DNA of 64,000 nucleotides, from assembly GCF_000002235.5 (NCBI RefSeq), contig NW_022145615.1, positions 33,549,594-33,613,593 of the forward strand, read 5' to 3'. A program made the position numbers and the translations under genes. Positions 60,522 to 64,000 of the stretch are shown piece after piece. The notes below the pieces were generated by a model. It did not search any database, was not told the DNA's origin, and saw only the letters and a program-made list of their open reading frames with translations. The stretch is from Strongylocentrotus purpuratus. Taxonomy: Eukaryota > Echinodermata > Echinoidea > Camarodonta > Strongylocentrotidae. Numbering within the stretch: position 1 is the stretch's first letter; the number at the start of each line of letters is the position of its first letter.

Positions 60522-63500
60522 AACCTGGCCTAGACACTGCCCTATCAGGTGCCCAGGACACCTGTGCGCTCAAAATCTTAAAATTGAAAATTTGGACATG
60601 GGACTCTTGAATTTTAACCGTAAAATTTCAAATATATACAAAATAGTATGGAGCCCTGGGATACACATAACCAAAAACAAAACAAATTCTATTATGAATA
60701 CTGTATTACAAAGCATTGTTGTATGTACATGTGGTAAGAGGTTCAACAACTTTTCATTTGATAATGCAAATAAATAATTAAATTCAAATTGTCAGGCAAA
60801 GTCAGAGAATAATACACAACTGATCATTTCTGTCTTAAAACCTATTTTCAAATAATGTTTATTTGTATGATATTAATCCTGTCTGAACAACTTTCTACTA
60901 CAGAGCCATCATATGTATTTCTTTACACATTTCTTTAAAAACGATTTTCTTTTTGTGTGAATGGGGCTCTTGTCACATGGTCGTAAACAGCCTTTGGGGG
61001 AGGGTTTTTCTCACATATATTGCTTTACATTCTTAGAAGTCATGAGGCCATCTAGGATACCCGAATACTCTAAAAGAATTGAAACCTTTATCAATATAGC
61101 GTACAATCAAATTATCAAGAAATATAATGCCTTCCAAGAAAGCCTTCCTTTCATTGTCCGGGCGAGGACTCTGAAATATAAATGAGTCGAGAAGAAAAAA
61201 ATGTTTATATAGACCTAATGAACGAGGTCATCACATCATATGTTTCTTCTGTGATCCTGTAATTACTTGGTAATTATGTTGCAACCAAGTTATAATTCAC
61301 GGCCATCGATGACATTAAAATCCTCTCACGTTAAAAAAAAAAAAATCAGATTGAATTTCCATTTTCTATTAAAAGACTCTGGGATTAGAGGGCAAGGGGT
61401 GCTGCACCCAGCCCCCCCCCCCCCCCCCCACCCCAAACAACATATTAAATGGGCAAGTCTATCATTTCTCTTTAATGTTTACTAAATCCAGTTATCAAGG
61501 TCAATAATTATATAACAATACAAATGATATATGCATATCATAAGTCTGATGATAAACTGTTATCAGCTATCTTTTCAATTTCAAATTTTAATTGCATTTA
61601 TAACAAGTAAAATTAATCTACAAATGTAAAATCATCCAGATAATTTGTGAAATTGTTTAGAAGTACTGGAATTCATAGAATCGATTTGATTGAAGTCATT
61701 TGAGTTTGTTTACAAGGAGACTGAAGGAATGTGACCCTTCAGCTCCTGATGGGAACCTAGCTGACTGGCAGGTCATGGTCTCATGAGGGCAGTATGATGG
61801 ATGTGATATTGTTAGACAATTAGCCTACAAGATAATCTTTACATAAGCCTACATGTACATGTTTACTATCAACATTTGGTAAATACCCTGGGAAGTAACT
61901 TGTAAATAGCATACCCTGTCATTCAATGCACTTTCAACAGATATTTACTGTTAGTAAGATACAAATTTTACAGTTCTATTATTGTTTTATTTATTCTGTT
62001 AAAATAAATAAATAGTACCGTAATCTCAACATACATGACTACAAATTTTTTAGTCATCTCAACAGATTAAAGGTCAATATTTCTAAGTGATGACATAAGA
62101 CTTCTAAACAAAACTGTTTTTCTTCAACATAACATGATTTCAAAGTGAACTGAACTCACCAGCAGGGACTTGGCTTCAATAATGTGCTTCATCATGGTGT
62201 CTCTATGAGAACAAATGGTGTAGGAATTCACTCATTCAAGACCCCTGATGAAAGTCCTTGGAACACAAGTAATATTCCAATGTTACATGTATTTTACAGT
62301 TTAAATGATTGGTCAGAAAAGGAAGGGGTTGACAAATCATGCTATGCTGTCATCACCGTCATCAACTTTTTCATCTTTCATTACAAAAGCATGACAACTA
62401 TTTGCCATCAAAGTTGTATAAACCTGCAATGACCGAATACACAACTTTTCACCAGAAAGGATCATGTCCATAACAGACACGTCTTCTGTCACAGCATATC
62501 AGACAGAGGATAGTCCCTTTGGCAATTCCTGGCACTTGACGTTTCATATTATCCTATATCAGGAATTCATCAAATTATGGTCCACATGGAGGAGCAGCTA
62601 CCTGCAGAAAAGATGGGTTCATTTCAGAGATTATGATGTTTCTTAAGTAGTGTTCAACAATGTGACTGGTATAGAAACACAAATGATTAAAAAAAAAGAG
62701 CTCCCGCTTGGTAAGAGCATGAAAATGCAGGCCACGTGTATATAATATCCAGATAAAATCCACGGCTGAAATAACGTCAAATCTTTAAATAGACTCGGGC
62801 TCTGGTTACCATACCGATATCAATGTTTCTGATACCATCACTCCAAGTATGTCACTGATGAGCTGATAAATAAACAGCACAGAACATGACCTTATTAGCA
62901 AACAATCCAAATCAAGCAGACCATTCATGCATGATATTTATTTCCATTCCTGATCTATTTTATCTCCTTTATCACAAAACGACATCATGTCTGCAATCCC
63001 CAGCGGACAAAGCTGCCGACTGTTGCTTGATTCAACGCTAAATGCAAGACACATCAGTGACAGACAATATGCCTTATTAACCAAGCGTAACAAATAAGGT
63101 TAAATCAAATTAGACATCAATGGGCACGTATTCGGGATATGTTTTATTATTCTGTGAAATGTGATTACACCACGACCTAGTCGGGAGTGACCTCGCGAGG
63201 GGGTAAATTGGTGGGATGGACGATAGAGGGATTAGCAACACCCCATGAATAGTTGAGGTCAGGAATCAGTAAACAGTTACAAAACAACACTAACTGTCTT
63301 CTCAATTAGAATGGAGAGTTGCAATGACCTCCCATTGAGCAGGAGAGGAATGAATGCTGATGAAGGGTATAAATATTTGCTTGTAATTACGCAGAGTTAT
63401 TTAAAGATTATCATTATTGAGGTGGTCGAAGCAGGGATTTTTTAGGAATACATATTAATTGAATTTGCCCCTGGCATAATCTTACATTGTGCGTGGGTGT

Positions 63501-64000
63501 TGTTGAATGCTTGAATACAATCATGTGCACTGTACATAAATTTAATGAGTTTGTTGCCCCCAATAATATTTAACCCATTACGTTCAGGAACCAGATAGTT
63601 CCTTATTAAGCTCTAATTTGACATCTCTACAAATAATACATTGTGTCTTGAGTAAAGTCTAACCCGGCTTCCCAACAGCTGTGTCTGCATAAGTAAACTG
63701 GGGACCAGTCTACAGTCTTCAAGTTCAAACTCTGTAAACATGTACATTGTACAATTAATGATTTGCAAGGGTTTGTGCCTGGATACTTGAACTGGGTCAA
63801 ATCCTTTTACAGTACATGCATTCTGCTATCAACACCCACTCATAGACAGACAGACGAGTCTGGAGTCCTAGACTAGGCACCCAGTTGGTTGTTTACAATC
63901 TGCTGGTAGACAATAGAGGCAATGTGACCTTATCAGGTCAACACAATGACAGGAAATGCTCGGTACACACCTCAGGAATCAGCACCAATTTGTTAGCTAA
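60522..64000. other. No gene recognised
   Basis: AT-rich unique sequence with a C18-type run at 61412-61429 and a candidate 43-bp minus-strand exon at 62160-62202. I see no homology to known proteins on either strand. Confidence 0.5.
62160..62202 (-). CDS. Candidate small coding exon (DTMMKHIIEAKSLL), weak
   Basis: A 43-base segment sits between an acceptor TTTGTTCTCATAG and a donor CTG|GTGAGTTC on the minus strand. In one frame it reads DTMMKHIIEAKSLL, natural-looking amphipathic protein sequence, and it ends in phase 0, compatible with splicing to 23242. It could belong to the 5' end of ASH1L or to another gene. No homology was recognised. Confidence 0.25.

Overview
The window is animal nuclear DNA: AT-rich, intron-dominated, full of microsatellites, short inverted-repeat elements and tRNA-derived SINEs. 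The one protein-coding gene I can establish is on the minus strand. It encodes an ASH1-type histone H3K36 methyltransferase (vertebrate ASH1L, Drosophila ash1). Gene content, SINE style, CT/GA and poly-C runs and repeat types fit a marine deuterostome invertebrate, most likely an echinoderm such as a sea urchin. That assignment is inference; no species call is possible by eye.

ASH1L layout, reading right to left on the minus strand. A giant exon (23242-17617) carries the basic, Ser/Lys-rich, AT-hook-bearing N-terminal half. An 11-kb intron (17616-6672) follows, then exons 6671-6264, 5939-5254 and 3311-3192. Every junction has consensus GT/AG sites and the codon phases agree. The last exon ends just before the AWS/SET catalytic region, and no AWS or SET exon is visible in 3191-1, so the catalytic half must lie beyond the left edge. 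The giant exon contains one apparent -1 frame break, most likely one base missing from a homopolymer at 17907-17911. Its reading frame stays open up to its acceptor at 23242, so an upstream coding exon may exist. Several candidate 5' exons between 33 and 62 kb are listed at low confidence.

From 23.2 to 64 kb I recognise no second gene; it is treated as first intron and/or 5' flank. It holds tandem repeats (35.6-36.4, 41.0, 43.3 and 55.9 kb), simple-sequence tracts, several MITE-like elements with terminal inverted repeats (30.15, 35.66, 54.11, 54.40 and 60.37 kb), and a recurrent short hairpin family with core AGAAGGnCGTTAA (strong copies at 54.3, 55.7 and 57.8 kb).

The most unusual structures are three. 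First, a 3.26-kb element (10184-13443) in the 11-kb intron has perfect 15-bp terminal inverted repeats and CGAGCTCG-rich minisatellites just inside both ends. Second, a duplicated histone-type mRNA 3'-end stem-loop, the first copy followed by a purine-rich CAAGAAAGA downstream element, sits at 4458-4515 with no histone gene beside it. Third, the dispersed hairpin family mentioned above.
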